Shown: positions 17,720 to 27,000 of the stretch, in pieces | Layout of the letters: the number at the start of each line of letters is the position of its first letter | Numbering within the stretch: position 1 is the stretch's first letter | Assembly: GCA_022709425.1 (NCBI GenBank) | Contig: JAKLIW010000014.1 | Coordinates: 1-64,000 of the forward strand | Reading direction: 5' to 3' | DNA length: 64,000 bases | DNA from: a bacterium | Lineage (GTDB): Bacteria > UBP6 > UBA1177 > JAKLFG01 | The notes under the pieces: generated by a model | The model's database searches: none | Told to the model about the DNA's origin: nothing | Seen by the model: the letters and a program-made list of their open reading frames with translations, nothing else | Translations under genes and position numbers: made by a program

Positions 17720-18247
17720 TCAGGAGAGTTCGGCGCGTGTCAGAATGCGGGGCGCGGGAAGGGTGACGCCGAGTATCTTTTCGAGGCTATAACTGTTCTC
17801 GCGCAGGAGTTCAAGATAGCGCCGTTCGCGGTCGGCGGCGGCGGGGGCGGCGCTCTTCGGCAGAGTGGCCGGGTCGACATCGCGCAGAGCGGGGCAGCTT
17901 TTACGGACCGCGGCGTTCCACTCGTCGTCGCTGAAGAATTCATCGACGAAGGGCGTCTCGCGGCACTGGGCCGGTTTGGCGGCGTGTACCGAACAGAGGC
18001 CCTCCTTGAGGAATACACAGCGTTCTTTCGAGTCTTTTCTCAATATCAGGTAGGGGAGATAGACCCACCCGTTGGGGCCGTCGGGAAGTTCGAGGATGAG
18101 GTAGTCGGTGTGGCGGTCGACCATCGTCTGCAGGGAAAGGCCGAGATGTCCGGCGAGGGTCCGCAGGTCGTCGGGATAGAGGAAGGCCGAGCCGTCGCCG
18201 ACACAGCAGGCGCCGCAACGCAGACAGGAGTAGGCTCTAGCGACCAT
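17720..18247 (-). CDS. YkgJ-family cysteine-cluster protein
   Basis: A 175-residue cytoplasmic protein whose N-terminus carries the family signature CLRCGACC (residues 8-15). Further conserved cysteines lie at ERCVFLKEGLCSVHAAKPAQC in the middle and in SCPAL. The cluster is thought to chelate Zn or an Fe-S centre. Members have no settled function, although some occur near flagellar or peptidase genes. Its ATG lies 11 bases inside the end of the upstream membrane-protein gene, so it is probably the last gene of the operon beginning with the SurA_N gene. The C-terminal half is Ala/Arg-rich and not informative. Confidence 0.85.
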   Translation of the reverse strand: MVARAYSCLRCGACCVGDGSAFLYPDDLRTLAGHLGLSLQTMVDRHTDYLILELPDGPNGWVYLPYLILRKDSKERCVFLKEGLCSVHAAKPAQCRETPFVDEFFSDDEWNAAVRKSCPALRDVDPATLPKSAAPAAADRERRYLELLRENSYSLEKILGVTLPAPRILTRAELS

Positions 18248-19157
18248 CGGCGGCGGGACCTCCGTCGATGATGCGTTCCGTCATCACGCCGTTCTCTTCG
18301 CGATACCGGGCGGTCGCGAATATCTTCACCGACGCGATATCTTTTTTGTACTCATCCTTGTCGAGTCCGTACTGCGCCGCCTTGGTCGAGAGCCGCCGCA
18401 GGGGATTTTTGGTGTATTCCCACGGCAGGAGCCGTATCTTGGCGCCGCGTGAGGCGATCAGCAGGCCGTCGCGGTCGGCACGCGCCAGCGCGCCGATCGA
18501 GGGTTCGTCGGGCTGAACGATGAGCGCATAATGGCGATGGAAGGCCGTTTCGAGGATGAGTGTCTTGGGATCGACCTTCTTGGCGCCGCTCATCTCGGTG
18601 ATGAGCCCCGGCGTTTTTTTGAGAATATCGGCAAGCGATTCGTCATAGAAGGAAAAGGTCACCGGCCGTTCTCCCTTCGCGGTGGAAAGAGAAACGGTGA
18701 GCGATAGCTCTTGCGTTCCGATCTGTCCGGCGTCGCAGTTGCCGTCGCGCAGACAGCGGCGGATCGCCTCCGCTTCGGCGGCGAAGGTCCGTTCATCGCG
18801 GATCATCAGAACGCCGCGCGGGCCGAGGTAGAGATAGTCCCACCCGGTCAGCGGTGTGCGGGCGAAAAGAGACCGGGAAAGAGGGGATGCGTCGCGCGTC
18901 GTGCCGTCGAAAAAGACGCAGGTCGCGCCGTTTTTCAGGAGTTCATCGACGGTCGCCGGGACCTGCGGCAGGAAGTTCGCGCCGGGAGGTGCGTCGGTGC
19001 CGGCGGCGGCAAGCGTGAGGCACTGCTCGGCGACGATGCGGTTAAGCGGATCGGCGGAGCGCATCAACTCGCGTACCGTTACGATGAGAGCGAAAAGTAT
19101 GAACAGGCCGAGAAGCGCGCCGCTCACGAGCTTGAGAAGCCGATCCCCGGTGAACAT
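18237..19157 (-). CDS. Membrane-anchored protein with a possible AMMECR1-like C-terminus
   Basis: A 306-residue protein with one N-terminal membrane segment (about 8-29, LVSGALLGLFILFALIVTV) and a large probably periplasmic part. The C-terminal block RGAKIRLLPWEYTKNPLRRLSTKAAQYGL followed by VKIFATARY resembles the end of AMMECR1/AmmeMemoRadiSam protein A proteins, but key residues cannot be verified by eye. A single disulfide is possible (RRCLRDGNCD). It lies 12 bases downstream of the SurA_N gene and overlaps the YkgJ gene, so all three form one operon. The function is unknown. Confidence 0.6.
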   Translation of the reverse strand: MFTGDRLLKLVSGALLGLFILFALIVTVRELMRSADPLNRIVAEQCLTLAAAGTDAPPGANFLPQVPATVDELLKNGATCVFFDGTTRDASPLSRSLFARTPLTGWDYLYLGPRGVLMIRDERTFAAEAEAIRRCLRDGNCDAGQIGTQELSLTVSLSTAKGERPVTFSFYDESLADILKKTPGLITEMSGAKKVDPKTLILETAFHRHYALIVQPDEPSIGALARADRDGLLIASRGAKIRLLPWEYTKNPLRRLSTKAAQYGLDKDEYKKDIASVKIFATARYREENGVMTERIIDGGPAADGR

Positions 19158-19169
19158 GACGGTCGTTGG

Positions 19170-20282
19170 TTACTGCGGTTCGCCGCCGCTTTCCTGGAAC
19201 GCGGAGAGCCAGTATTCGTTGGTCTCGAGAGATGCTTTTTCGCGGAGCGCTTTGGCGTAATCGGTGGTGATCGCGCGCGCCTTACCCGCCTGCAGACTGC
19301 GGCGGATGCCCTCTTTCTCGGTCTCGAACTTGACCATGTCGGCCGGGTTATGTTTCACGACCTGCGCCACGACCGCCTTCTCATCGACCATCACCGGCGC
19401 CGCAAGATAGGCGGGGAATACCTTCTGTGCGAAGAGTTGCGTCACCAGTTCGCCCGATATGCCGATGTCCTGAATGTATTTCTGGTCGCGGAGGATACCG
19501 GCCTGATCCTTTATCGTGAGATCCCAGTCGGGGAAATCCTTCTTGAGCAGTTCCGGTTTGTAGGTGCCGCTGTTGAAAAGCGACAGCGCCTTGGCAGCCT
19601 CGGCCTTGGTGAGGGCGGCGAGCCGCTCTTTGTCCACCGTGTCGCCGTTCTTGATCTTTTCTTTTGCTTCGGGCTTCATCTGCGCCTCGCCGAAGACGAG
19701 GAACTGAGCGTCGACCGTCTCGTTCTTCTTGACGAATTCATCCTTCAGTTCGCTTTCAGAGATGTCGGCAGAATCGGTGAGGAAGCGGCGTACTTTCTCG
19801 GCCAAGAGGTCGCGGCGCACTTTTTCCTCATAGGAGGAGATGGTCATTCCCATCTGGAACTGAACGAAGCGGGTGTATTGGTCGCGGTCGAACGTGCCGC
19901 CTTCTTTCTGGAAGTAAGGGGTGTCGGTTATCTCCTTGCGGACCTCGTCGTCGGTCGCCACAAAGCCGAGTTTGTCGGCGTTCTGCGCCATCAGCATGAC
20001 ATCAATGAGGCTGTCGAGCGCATTCTTGGAAAGATTCATCTCCTTGGCCTTCTTCGCGTTGAAGTCGGGGATCATGCGCTGATAGAAATCGTAATAGTTG
20101 TTGTAGGTGAAACGGAACTCGGCCTGCGTTATCGCGTCGCCGTTGACCATGACCACCCAGTTCGGCTGGGCTTGACAGCCCTGATCGCCGGGTCCGAAAC
20201 TGATGACGAAGGTGACGATGATGGCGGCGAACATAAGATAAACGATGATCGAACCGCTTTTCTTTCTCAGGTCCGTGAACAT
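19170..20282 (-). CDS. SurA_N/PpiD-like membrane chaperone without visible PPIase domain
   Basis: A 370-residue protein resembling PpiD-type periplasmic folding factors. The N-terminus has the cytoplasmic FTDLRKKSGS, one membrane segment (IIVYLMFAAIIVTFVISFGPG) and the chain-start VVMVNGDAITQAEFRFTYNNYYDFY of SurA N-terminal domains. A helical region follows (FVATDDEVRKEITDTPYFQK, MTISSYEEKVRRDLLAEKVR). I find no parvulin rotamase motif (such as ARHIL...), so it is probably a chaperone rather than an isomerase. The ATG at 20282 has agaggtt upstream and drops nine extra residues of the longer frame. Its promoter faces away from tRNA-Leu. Confidence 0.8.
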   Translation of the reverse strand: MFTDLRKKSGSIIVYLMFAAIIVTFVISFGPGDQGCQAQPNWVVMVNGDAITQAEFRFTYNNYYDFYQRMIPDFNAKKAKEMNLSKNALDSLIDVMLMAQNADKLGFVATDDEVRKEITDTPYFQKEGGTFDRDQYTRFVQFQMGMTISSYEEKVRRDLLAEKVRRFLTDSADISESELKDEFVKKNETVDAQFLVFGEAQMKPEAKEKIKNGDTVDKERLAALTKAEAAKALSLFNSGTYKPELLKKDFPDWDLTIKDQAGILRDQKYIQDIGISGELVTQLFAQKVFPAYLAAPVMVDEKAVVAQVVKHNPADMVKFETEKEGIRRSLQAGKARAITTDYAKALREKASLETNEYWLSAFQESGGEPQ

Positions 20283-20326
20283 GGCTAACCTCTTGACTTT
20301 TCTAAACAACCAATTAAGCCGGGGGC

Positions 20327-20354
20327 ATTCTAGTTAAAACAGGTGAAAAAGCAA
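20327..20354 (-). promoter_or_regulatory. Predicted promoter for the SurA_N operon
   Basis: On the minus strand TTGCTT (20354-20349) and TAGAAT (20332-20327) are 16 bases apart. It is divergent from the tRNA promoter 22 bases away. Confidence 0.5.
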
Positions 20355-20375
20355 ATTTTTGAAAAGACGAAAAAG

Positions 20376-20403
20376 TTGACAACACTCGGTTCGGTCATAC
20401 AAT
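20376..20403 (+). promoter_or_regulatory. Predicted promoter of tRNA-Leu(CAA)
   Basis: A perfect TTGACA (20376-20381) and TACAAT (20398-20403) with a 16-base spacer end 15 bases before the tRNA. Confidence 0.7.
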
Positions 20404-20418
20404 CGGGAGCCCGTTGGT

Positions 20419-20505
20419 GCCGGAGTGGTGAAATTGGTAGACGCGCCGGACTCAAAATCCGGTGGTGGTGACACCATGTCGGTTCGAGTCCGACCCCCGG
20501 CACCA
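20419..20505 (+). tRNA. tRNA-Leu (anticodon CAA)
   Basis: This 87-base class II tRNA has the long variable arm of leucine tRNAs. The anticodon stem CCGGA/TCCGG closes the loop CTCAAAA, giving anticodon CAA (reads UUG). The T arm is GTCGG-TTCGAGT-CCGAC and the CCA end is encoded. The acceptor arms GCCGGAG and CCCCGGC pair except for an A6 opposite C67. Confidence 0.95.
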
Positions 20506-20548
20506 TTTTTCTTTAATAATAAGAATTATCTATTCATGAGGTATGTGC

Positions 20549-21598
20549 ATGGCGGTCATCGCGGTCATCATGGCGGGCGGCAGCGGCAAGCGTTTCTGGC
20601 CGCTGTCCCGCGAGAACCGGGCGAAACAGTCGCTGGCCCTCTTTTCCGAAAAGACCCTTCTGGCCGAGACCATCGAGCGGATAATGCCGTTGACGCGCGA
20701 CATTCTCATCGTTTCGTCGATAAAGCAACGCGAACATATCCTTGCCGACGCGCGTCGCTATGACGGCGTCCGGACACTGTTCGAGCCGGTCGGTCGCAAC
20801 ACCGCTCCCTGCATCGCGCTCGCTCTGCGGGCGATCGAACGACACTGGGGCGGGGGTCATCAGGTGGTGGTCCTGCCCGCCGATCATCATATCGCGCGGC
20901 CCGATGATTTCCGTACCGCGATACGGACCGCGCTTGCGACGCTCGATACCGTCGACGGCATCGGTACTATCGGGATCCGTCCCGACCATCCCGAGACCGG
21001 ATACGGCTACATCAACACCGGCGATATACTGCGGCCGGGAGTGTTCGCGGTGAAACGGTTCGAGGAGAAACCCGACCGGGCGCGCGCCGAGACCTTCGTG
21101 AAAAGCGGCAACTACCTCTGGAACGGCGGCATATTCCTGTTTCGGCAGGCGACCATGGCGCGTGAACTGGCGGCGCTCACCCCCGATATCTTCGCCGGGG
21201 TCGGCGCGATACCCGATCTCGACGCCATAACGGCGGCCCAGTACGGCGCGGTCCGGTCGATATCGATAGACTACGCGGTGATGGAAAAAACCGCCGCCCC
21301 GGTATTTTCGGTAGCGGGCGATTTCGGCTGGAACGATATCGGGAGTTGGGCCGGATACTACGACCTGCTTCCCAAAGATGCCGCGGGCAACGCCGTGCGC
21401 GGTCCGGTCCATTTCGTCGAGAGCACCGGCAATCTGGTGGTCAATCTGACCGACCGGCCGATCTTCCTTCTGCGGAAGAACGGGCAGCTGGTCATCGTGA
21501 CCGGCGATGCCATGCTTACGGCCGATCTAGCCGATCATCAGGAGGTGCGGCGGGTGACCGAGTATCTCGAAAAAAGCGGTCTTGCCGCGCTTCTCTAA
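20549..21598 (+). CDS. Mannose-1-phosphate guanylyltransferase (single domain)
   Basis: A 349-residue cytoplasmic enzyme that makes GDP-mannose from mannose-1-phosphate and GTP, feeding surface polysaccharide synthesis. The nucleotide signature MAGGSGKRFWPLSR (8-21) is followed by PVGRNTAPCIALA, VVLPADHHI, ETGYGYINTG, FEEKP, NYLWNGGIFLF and GDFGWNDIGSW, all in canonical order. The C-terminal phosphomannose-isomerase cupin found in bifunctional ManC proteins is absent; a separate cupin of that type lies at 36927-37649. The ATG at 20549 has GAGG 7 bases upstream. The gene follows tRNA-Leu by 43 bases and may be read from the tRNA promoter. Confidence 0.92.
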   Translation: MAVIAVIMAGGSGKRFWPLSRENRAKQSLALFSEKTLLAETIERIMPLTRDILIVSSIKQREHILADARRYDGVRTLFEPVGRNTAPCIALALRAIERHWGGGHQVVVLPADHHIARPDDFRTAIRTALATLDTVDGIGTIGIRPDHPETGYGYINTGDILRPGVFAVKRFEEKPDRARAETFVKSGNYLWNGGIFLFRQATMARELAALTPDIFAGVGAIPDLDAITAAQYGAVRSISIDYAVMEKTAAPVFSVAGDFGWNDIGSWAGYYDLLPKDAAGNAVRGPVHFVESTGNLVVNLTDRPIFLLRKNGQLVIVTGDAMLTADLADHQEVRRVTEYLEKSGLAALL

Positions 21599-21638
21599 GC
21601 CTTCCGCAATGCCTTGGGGCATCCCCTGCAGAGTTTCT

Positions 21639-21667
21639 TTGACCGCGCCGCATCGTTGTGCTAGGGT
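21639..21667 (+). promoter_or_regulatory. Predicted promoter for the spermidine-synthase-like gene
   Basis: TTGACC (21639-21644) and TAGGGT (21662-21667) are 17 bases apart, 28 bases before the ATG. Confidence 0.45.
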
Positions 21668-21695
21668 GGGGCGGTAACTGTAAGCGAGGCAACGA

Positions 21696-24071
21696 ATGGA
21701 CACGCGGACGCGGAACGAGATGGCGGCCCTCTTCCTTTTTTCGACGGCCCTTCTTTCATTGGAACTCTCCTTCACCAAATTCTTCTCGGTGGTGCTGTGG
21801 TACCACTTCGGGTTCCTCATCATCAGCACCGCGATGCTCGGGTTCGCCGTTTCGGGGGTCTATCTCGCGTTCCGCAGCGGTCGCACCGAACGCTCTTTTT
21901 CCCGCCTGATGACCCTTGCGGCGCTCGTCACCATCGTGGCCTATATCGGGATGACCCGCGTGGCGGCGATCAGCGAGATGCTCTTTCCTTCGCGTTTGTC
22001 CAGCATGGCGAAGATCGCCGAGATGGCGGCGATGATCGGACTGCTTTTCGCCCCCTTCTTCTTTCTGGGCCTGACGATCAGCCGCATCATCACGGCGCGG
22101 CGCGAACGGGCGGGGCTCTACTACGGGGCGAATCTTCTCGGGTCGGCGTTCGGGGCGCTGCTGTTCATAGTCCTGTTCGATACGTTCCGCGGCGATATCG
22201 GCGTGCCCCTTAATGCCCTGCTCATGCTGCTGGCCGCGCTGATCGCCGCTGAACAGCGGCGCGAACGGTTCGTTCCGGCGATCGCCGCGCTGCTACTCAT
22301 CCCGTTGCTGGCGATCCCGGGGATGTTTCCGCTCGATCCGCCGCGCGATAAAGTGCTGGGATACGTCAATGACATCCCCGTCGCCGTGAGCTATACCGGG
22401 TGGAGTTCGCTGTCGAAGGTCGATTTCATCCGCGATCCGGACCGCAACTTCGGTTTCGCCATGGGGCTGTGGGGAATATCCCACCGTTTCGCCGAAGAGG
22501 GCCGGCGCGCTCCCGAGCGTCAAGGCATCGTGATCGATTCGTGGGCTTACACCACCATGCTGAAGTACCCGCAGGACATATCGTTCTATGATTACATGCC
22601 CACCACCTTCGCCTATTCCCTGCGGAAATACGACTCCTCTTTGCATATCGGCGCCGGCGGCGGACTCGACCTGCTGGCGGCATACCATTATGGCGTCCGT
22701 TCGGTGCAGGGGGTCGAGATCAATCCGGTCATCGTCCGAGCGGTCGCCGAGACTTTCGGTGACTATTCGGGCGGCATATATGCCGGCGGTCTGCCGGGGG
22801 TCGAGGTGTTCGTCGATGAAGGGCGGCATTTCATCGAGCGTTCGACGCGGAATTGGGATCTCATCCAGCTTTCGGGGGTCGATACCTATTCGTCGACACA
22901 GGCGGGCGCTTTCGCCCTGTCGGAGAATAACCTCTACACGGTCGAAGCGATCAAGTCCTACTACGGCAAACTGAACGACAACGGTATCCTGACGATGACC
23001 CGTTGGTTCGCTCCCGACGAGAACGGCACGTTCCGGTATGAGGTGCGGCTTCTCAATCTGGTTCGCGAGGCGTTGCGGGAACTGGGCGTGGGCACTGACG
23101 GGAACCTGATCTATTTCGTTTCGGACAACTATACGATACTTACCGTCAAAAAAGGTCGTTTCACCGAGGGCGAACTGGCCGCGGGGTTTGATTTCATCAC
23201 AAAGAACCGATTCTTCCCGCTGATCATTCCCGGGAAGACCTTCGACGGGGCCGCCCTGTTCGAACGATTCCTCAATGCCGATCCCGCGAATTTCGAGCGG
23301 TTGGTCGCCGAATATCCTTACAATGTCGCGCCGCCGACCGATGATAAGCCTTTTTATTTCGAGATACGTCGTTTCGCGACGCTGTTCACCGGGACCAACA
23401 GTCTGGTCGCCCCCTTCAACGAGCTCTCGGGACAGAGTATCCTGATGATGATCCTCGTCGAGGTGGCGGCGCTCGGCCTGTTGCTGGTGCTCATACCGCT
23501 TATCCTGCTTGCGCGGCGCGTCGATGCGGTGCGGCCTCCCGCTGCGGGGCTTTTCTATTTCTCGCTCATCGGCGCCGCCTTCATGTTCATCGAGGTGGCA
23601 CTTTCTCAGAAATTGGTGCTGTACCTCGGTCATCCGGTCTATGCTTTGACCGTGGTGCTTTTTTCGGTACTGCTCTTCTCAGGTGTCGGCAGTATGGCCT
23701 GCCAATCTTTCCCGGCATCTCTGCGCCGACGCCTTATAATGATCCTTCCGATCCTATTGCTTGCCATCATACTGATAATGCCGCCGCTTCTTTCGGCGAC
23801 GCTTCATCACTCCTTTCCCGTGCGCCTGCTGGTGACCTGTTCGATCACCGGCCTGCTCGCTTTTTTCATGGGTATGCCTTTTCCCGCCGCGATCCTGCGG
23901 ACCTCGGAGCGCGAGACGCCGGTCTACTGGGGGATCAACGGATTCTTTTCGGTCGTTGCTTCGGTGTTGACGGTGCTGATCAGCATTAACCTCGGATTTA
24001 CCGCGGTGTTCATCATTGCGCTGGTTCTTTACGCCGCCGCTTCGCTGATCTATCTGCGTATGAATGCCTGA
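21696..24071 (+). CDS. Membrane-embedded spermidine/spermine synthase-like protein
   Basis: A 791-residue inner-membrane protein with three parts. An N-terminal bundle of about six helices (LFLFSTALLSLELSFTKFFS to the GVPLNALLMLLAALIAA region) is followed by a cytoplasmic aminopropyltransferase/methyltransferase-like fold (about 300-470) with the nucleotide loop LHIGAGGGLDLLAAYHYGV and acidic VEINPVIVRA. A second bundle of about six helices (from 580) completes it. Such fusions are common in uncultured bacteria and their substrate is unknown; a soluble polyamine product is not proven. The catalytic Asp region is replaced by LIQLSGVDTYSSTQAGAFALSENNLYT. It looks monocistronic and converges with the TPR gene at 24093. 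Confidence 0.8.
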   Translation: MDTRTRNEMAALFLFSTALLSLELSFTKFFSVVLWYHFGFLIISTAMLGFAVSGVYLAFRSGRTERSFSRLMTLAALVTIVAYIGMTRVAAISEMLFPSRLSSMAKIAEMAAMIGLLFAPFFFLGLTISRIITARRERAGLYYGANLLGSAFGALLFIVLFDTFRGDIGVPLNALLMLLAALIAAEQRRERFVPAIAALLLIPLLAIPGMFPLDPPRDKVLGYVNDIPVAVSYTGWSSLSKVDFIRDPDRNFGFAMGLWGISHRFAEEGRRAPERQGIVIDSWAYTTMLKYPQDISFYDYMPTTFAYSLRKYDSSLHIGAGGGLDLLAAYHYGVRSVQGVEINPVIVRAVAETFGDYSGGIYAGGLPGVEVFVDEGRHFIERSTRNWDLIQLSGVDTYSSTQAGAFALSENNLYTVEAIKSYYGKLNDNGILTMTRWFAPDENGTFRYEVRLLNLVREALRELGVGTDGNLIYFVSDNYTILTVKKGRFTEGELAAGFDFITKNRFFPLIIPGKTFDGAALFERFLNADPANFERLVAEYPYNVAPPTDDKPFYFEIRRFATLFTGTNSLVAPFNELSGQSILMMILVEVAALGLLLVLIPLILLARRVDAVRPPAAGLFYFSLIGAAFMFIEVALSQKLVLYLGHPVYALTVVLFSVLLFSGVGSMACQSFPASLRRRLIMILPILLLAIILIMPPLLSATLHHSFPVRLLVTCSITGLLAFFMGMPFPAAILRTSERETPVYWGINGFFSVVASVLTVLISINLGFTAVFIIALVLYAAASLIYLRMNA

Positions 24072-24092
24072 GGCCGGGACCGGCCGGATCGA

Positions 24093-27000
24093 TCAGATAT
24101 CCTCTTCTTCCTCTTTCATCTTCTTAAGGAGCTTGCGTGCCTTGATGTAGTAACGGTTCGTTTCCGGAGCGAGCTTCATGGCCCGCTTCAGAAGCTTCTC
24201 GGCTCCCTTCCTGTCCGACTCGACGAGCGATACCGCCTCCATGTAGAGCGTCTTCGCCTCTTCGACATCGGCCGCCGAGACCTCTTCGTTAAAGGGATCG
24301 CCTTCTTTCTCGAGCGTTTCGACCCGCTCCTCTTCGGCCTCTTCCTTGCGTATCTTGGTGAGTTTCACACCGCCGATGTTCTTCTCGCTGTAGTATATCT
24401 CATCCTCGATCATCTGTCGTTCGGGATCGCCCGGTTTGAGATGTTTGATATACCGCTTGAAATATGAGCGCGCCTTGGCGTATTTCTGACGCTCCTTGAA
24501 GATGTAGGCGAGCTGTTTGATGGGTTCCGGATCGTCGGGGAAAGCCGAGAGGGTCTGGCGATAATAGGTTGCCGCCTTGTCGAGATTCCCCCTGTCGTAA
24601 TAGATGCGGGCAAGAAAGCGGTACCCGGTCTTGTTGCCCGCCTGAACCGCCTTGATCAAATACTTCAGGGCCTCTTCGATCTTCTCGAGATTCAGGTAGC
24701 ATTCGCCGATCTCGAGAAGCGCCTCTTTTTCCAGATCGGGGTTCTTTTTTATCTTACGGAAGTTCCGCAGGGCGTCGGGATAGTTGTCGAGGTTCTTGTA
24801 AAGAATGCCTTTCAGCAGGAAGACCTGTTGGTTGGTTGCGTCGATCCGCTCGGCCTCTTCGAGTTTTTCTACCGCCGTCTTGAAATCGCCCTTTTTCAGA
24901 AGGATCTTCGCGAACAGGATATAGCTGTCGAAACTCTTTATGTCAAGTAACAGGGCCGTTTCCACGGCGACGATTGCGGCGTTGAGATCGGTCCGGTTAT
25001 AGAGGATCTCTCCTTTTTTGTAGAAGAAATAAGAGTTCTTCGCGTCGAGCCGTATGGATTTTTCGATCTCCTTGAGCGCGCCGTCGAGGTCCCCGGTGCG
25101 CAGGAGCGCTTCGGCCCGCAACTGGAATGCCTTTGCATGGGTCCGCTGGTTTCCTTCGACCGGCTCGAGTACCGCCAGCATCTCCTTGTAGCGCTTCTCT
25201 TTGCCGAGCGCTTCGGCCAGCGATACGCGATACTCGGGATCATCGGGCGACTGTTTGACGGCGAATGCAAAATTCTCGGCCGCTTTCGCGAACGATTCAC
25301 GATCGTAGAGGAATCGACCGTAATAGTAATGGACGCGTGGATCATCCTGTCGGTTGAGCTCAAGGGATCGTTGGAATGCCTCTTCGGCCTTTTTGTATTC
25401 GCCGTCGACATGATAGAGGATGCCCTTGATAAGGTAGTAGCTGTGCGACTCTTTGTTGAGTTCGCCGAGGTTCTCGACGATCTTGCGGATCTCGTCGTAC
25501 ATGTTCATCTCAAGATAGACGAAGATACGACCGAGGTAGCCGTCGACAAGGGCGGGATCGATCTTGATCGACCGCTCATAGAGTTGGAGCGCTTTCTCCC
25601 GTTCGTTCTGCTGATGGAATAGATTGCCCAGACGCAGTATCTGCCGCGGTTCCTGAAGGTTATCGATATCGATCTTGGCTATCTCCAAGAAGGCTTCATT
25701 GTATTTCTTCAGGCGGACGAATATCTCCGCTTTGCCGATGACGGCGGGGACATAGCGGTTCTCTACGGCGAGCGCTTTTTCGTAATGTTCAAGCGCGAGC
25801 GCGGATTGGTTCGTTTCCTGATAGATGGCGGCTAGGTCGGAGAGGTATTTCACGTTTTCTTTTTCGATGGATATGACCCGCTTGTAGTTTTCTATCGCAT
25901 CGGCGATCATTCCCTTGCGATAATTCAGGTCGCCGAGCATCGCATAATACCGGGCCTTTTCGGTATCGTCGGCCTGCGAGAGAACTGTGGCGTCAAGCGC
26001 GACAAGGAATTGTATCGCCTCGTCGATGTTCTTTTTCTCATAGGCGAGCGCTTCGGCTTTTTTCAGATAGGCTTTGGTGTAGTAGGGGCTCGCCGATATT
26101 ATCTTGTTGAGGAACGCAAGGGAGCCGTCGATGTCGCCCTGTGCGATCTTGAGCTCGGCGAGCGCGAAGGCGAGTTTGTTGTTTTTGGCGCCCGATGCGA
26201 TATAGCCGGCGTTGAAGAAGGTTTCGGCGTTCTTAATATCCTTCCGGGCCTTTGCGGCCATCCCGAGCGTGAACATGATGTCGGGGTCGTTCTTGTCGCT
26301 GTAGGGTTGCACTATCTCGGTGGCGCGGCCGGGGTCGCCCATCGCCAGAAGGGTGATGGCGATCGCTTTGATGAGATCGGGATCGTCGGGATTCTTTGTC
26401 CGCATGGCCTCTATGCGATCGGCGATGGTCTCGAGCGGTTCGGTCTTTTTGCCATAGGAAAGGAAAAGATTCACCTTGACCTGCGCGTCGAGTCCGGCGA
26501 CCGCCGGAGGCACTTCTTCGGAGCGCATGTACTGCTTGAGTATCCCGAGGCTCTTGAGATAATCCTGACGAGTGTCCCGGTTGAGCGATTCGCGAACATC
26601 GGAGAGGGTGCCGGTCGATTCGGCGATCGTCTCGCTGATCTTTTCAAGGATGTCGGCTTTCGGTTTGCGATTCTTGTACCACCAAGCGGTCGATCCGGCC
26701 GCCGAAAGGATCACCATAAGGACGATGGCGATCTTGAGCGCGAAGAGCGCCCGACCGCTTTTCTTCTTCTTTTTTCTGCGGGTGGGGCGCGGTTCGGTCG
26801 CCCCGGGAGCGGTGATGTCGGCTAAGCCGCCTATCGTTTCAGGGATAACGGTATGTTCGACCGCATCGCGTTTCTTCAGCAGGTCGTCGTCAAAAGTGGC
26901 GACCGAATCGTTGAACAGGTCGCTCGCCGAAGAAGACGCGGCGGCCGGCGATGTTTTCCCTTTACCGGCGCCGCCATGGTCGGATAACGAAAGCTTAATG

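Noticed and set aside
20425-20763. An open frame starting inside tRNA-Leu(CAA)
   Set aside because: Its first residues (MVKLVDAPDSKSGGG) are a translated tRNA, a common annotation artefact, and it then overlaps the guanylyltransferase gene in another frame.
20549-21598. Bifunctional ManC
   Set aside because: The protein ends after the guanylyltransferase domain; the isomerase cupin is absent here and found at 36927-37649.
22293-23633. A 446-codon minus-strand frame
   Set aside because: It is the shadow of the spermidine-synthase-like gene, with no ribosome site or recognisable domain.
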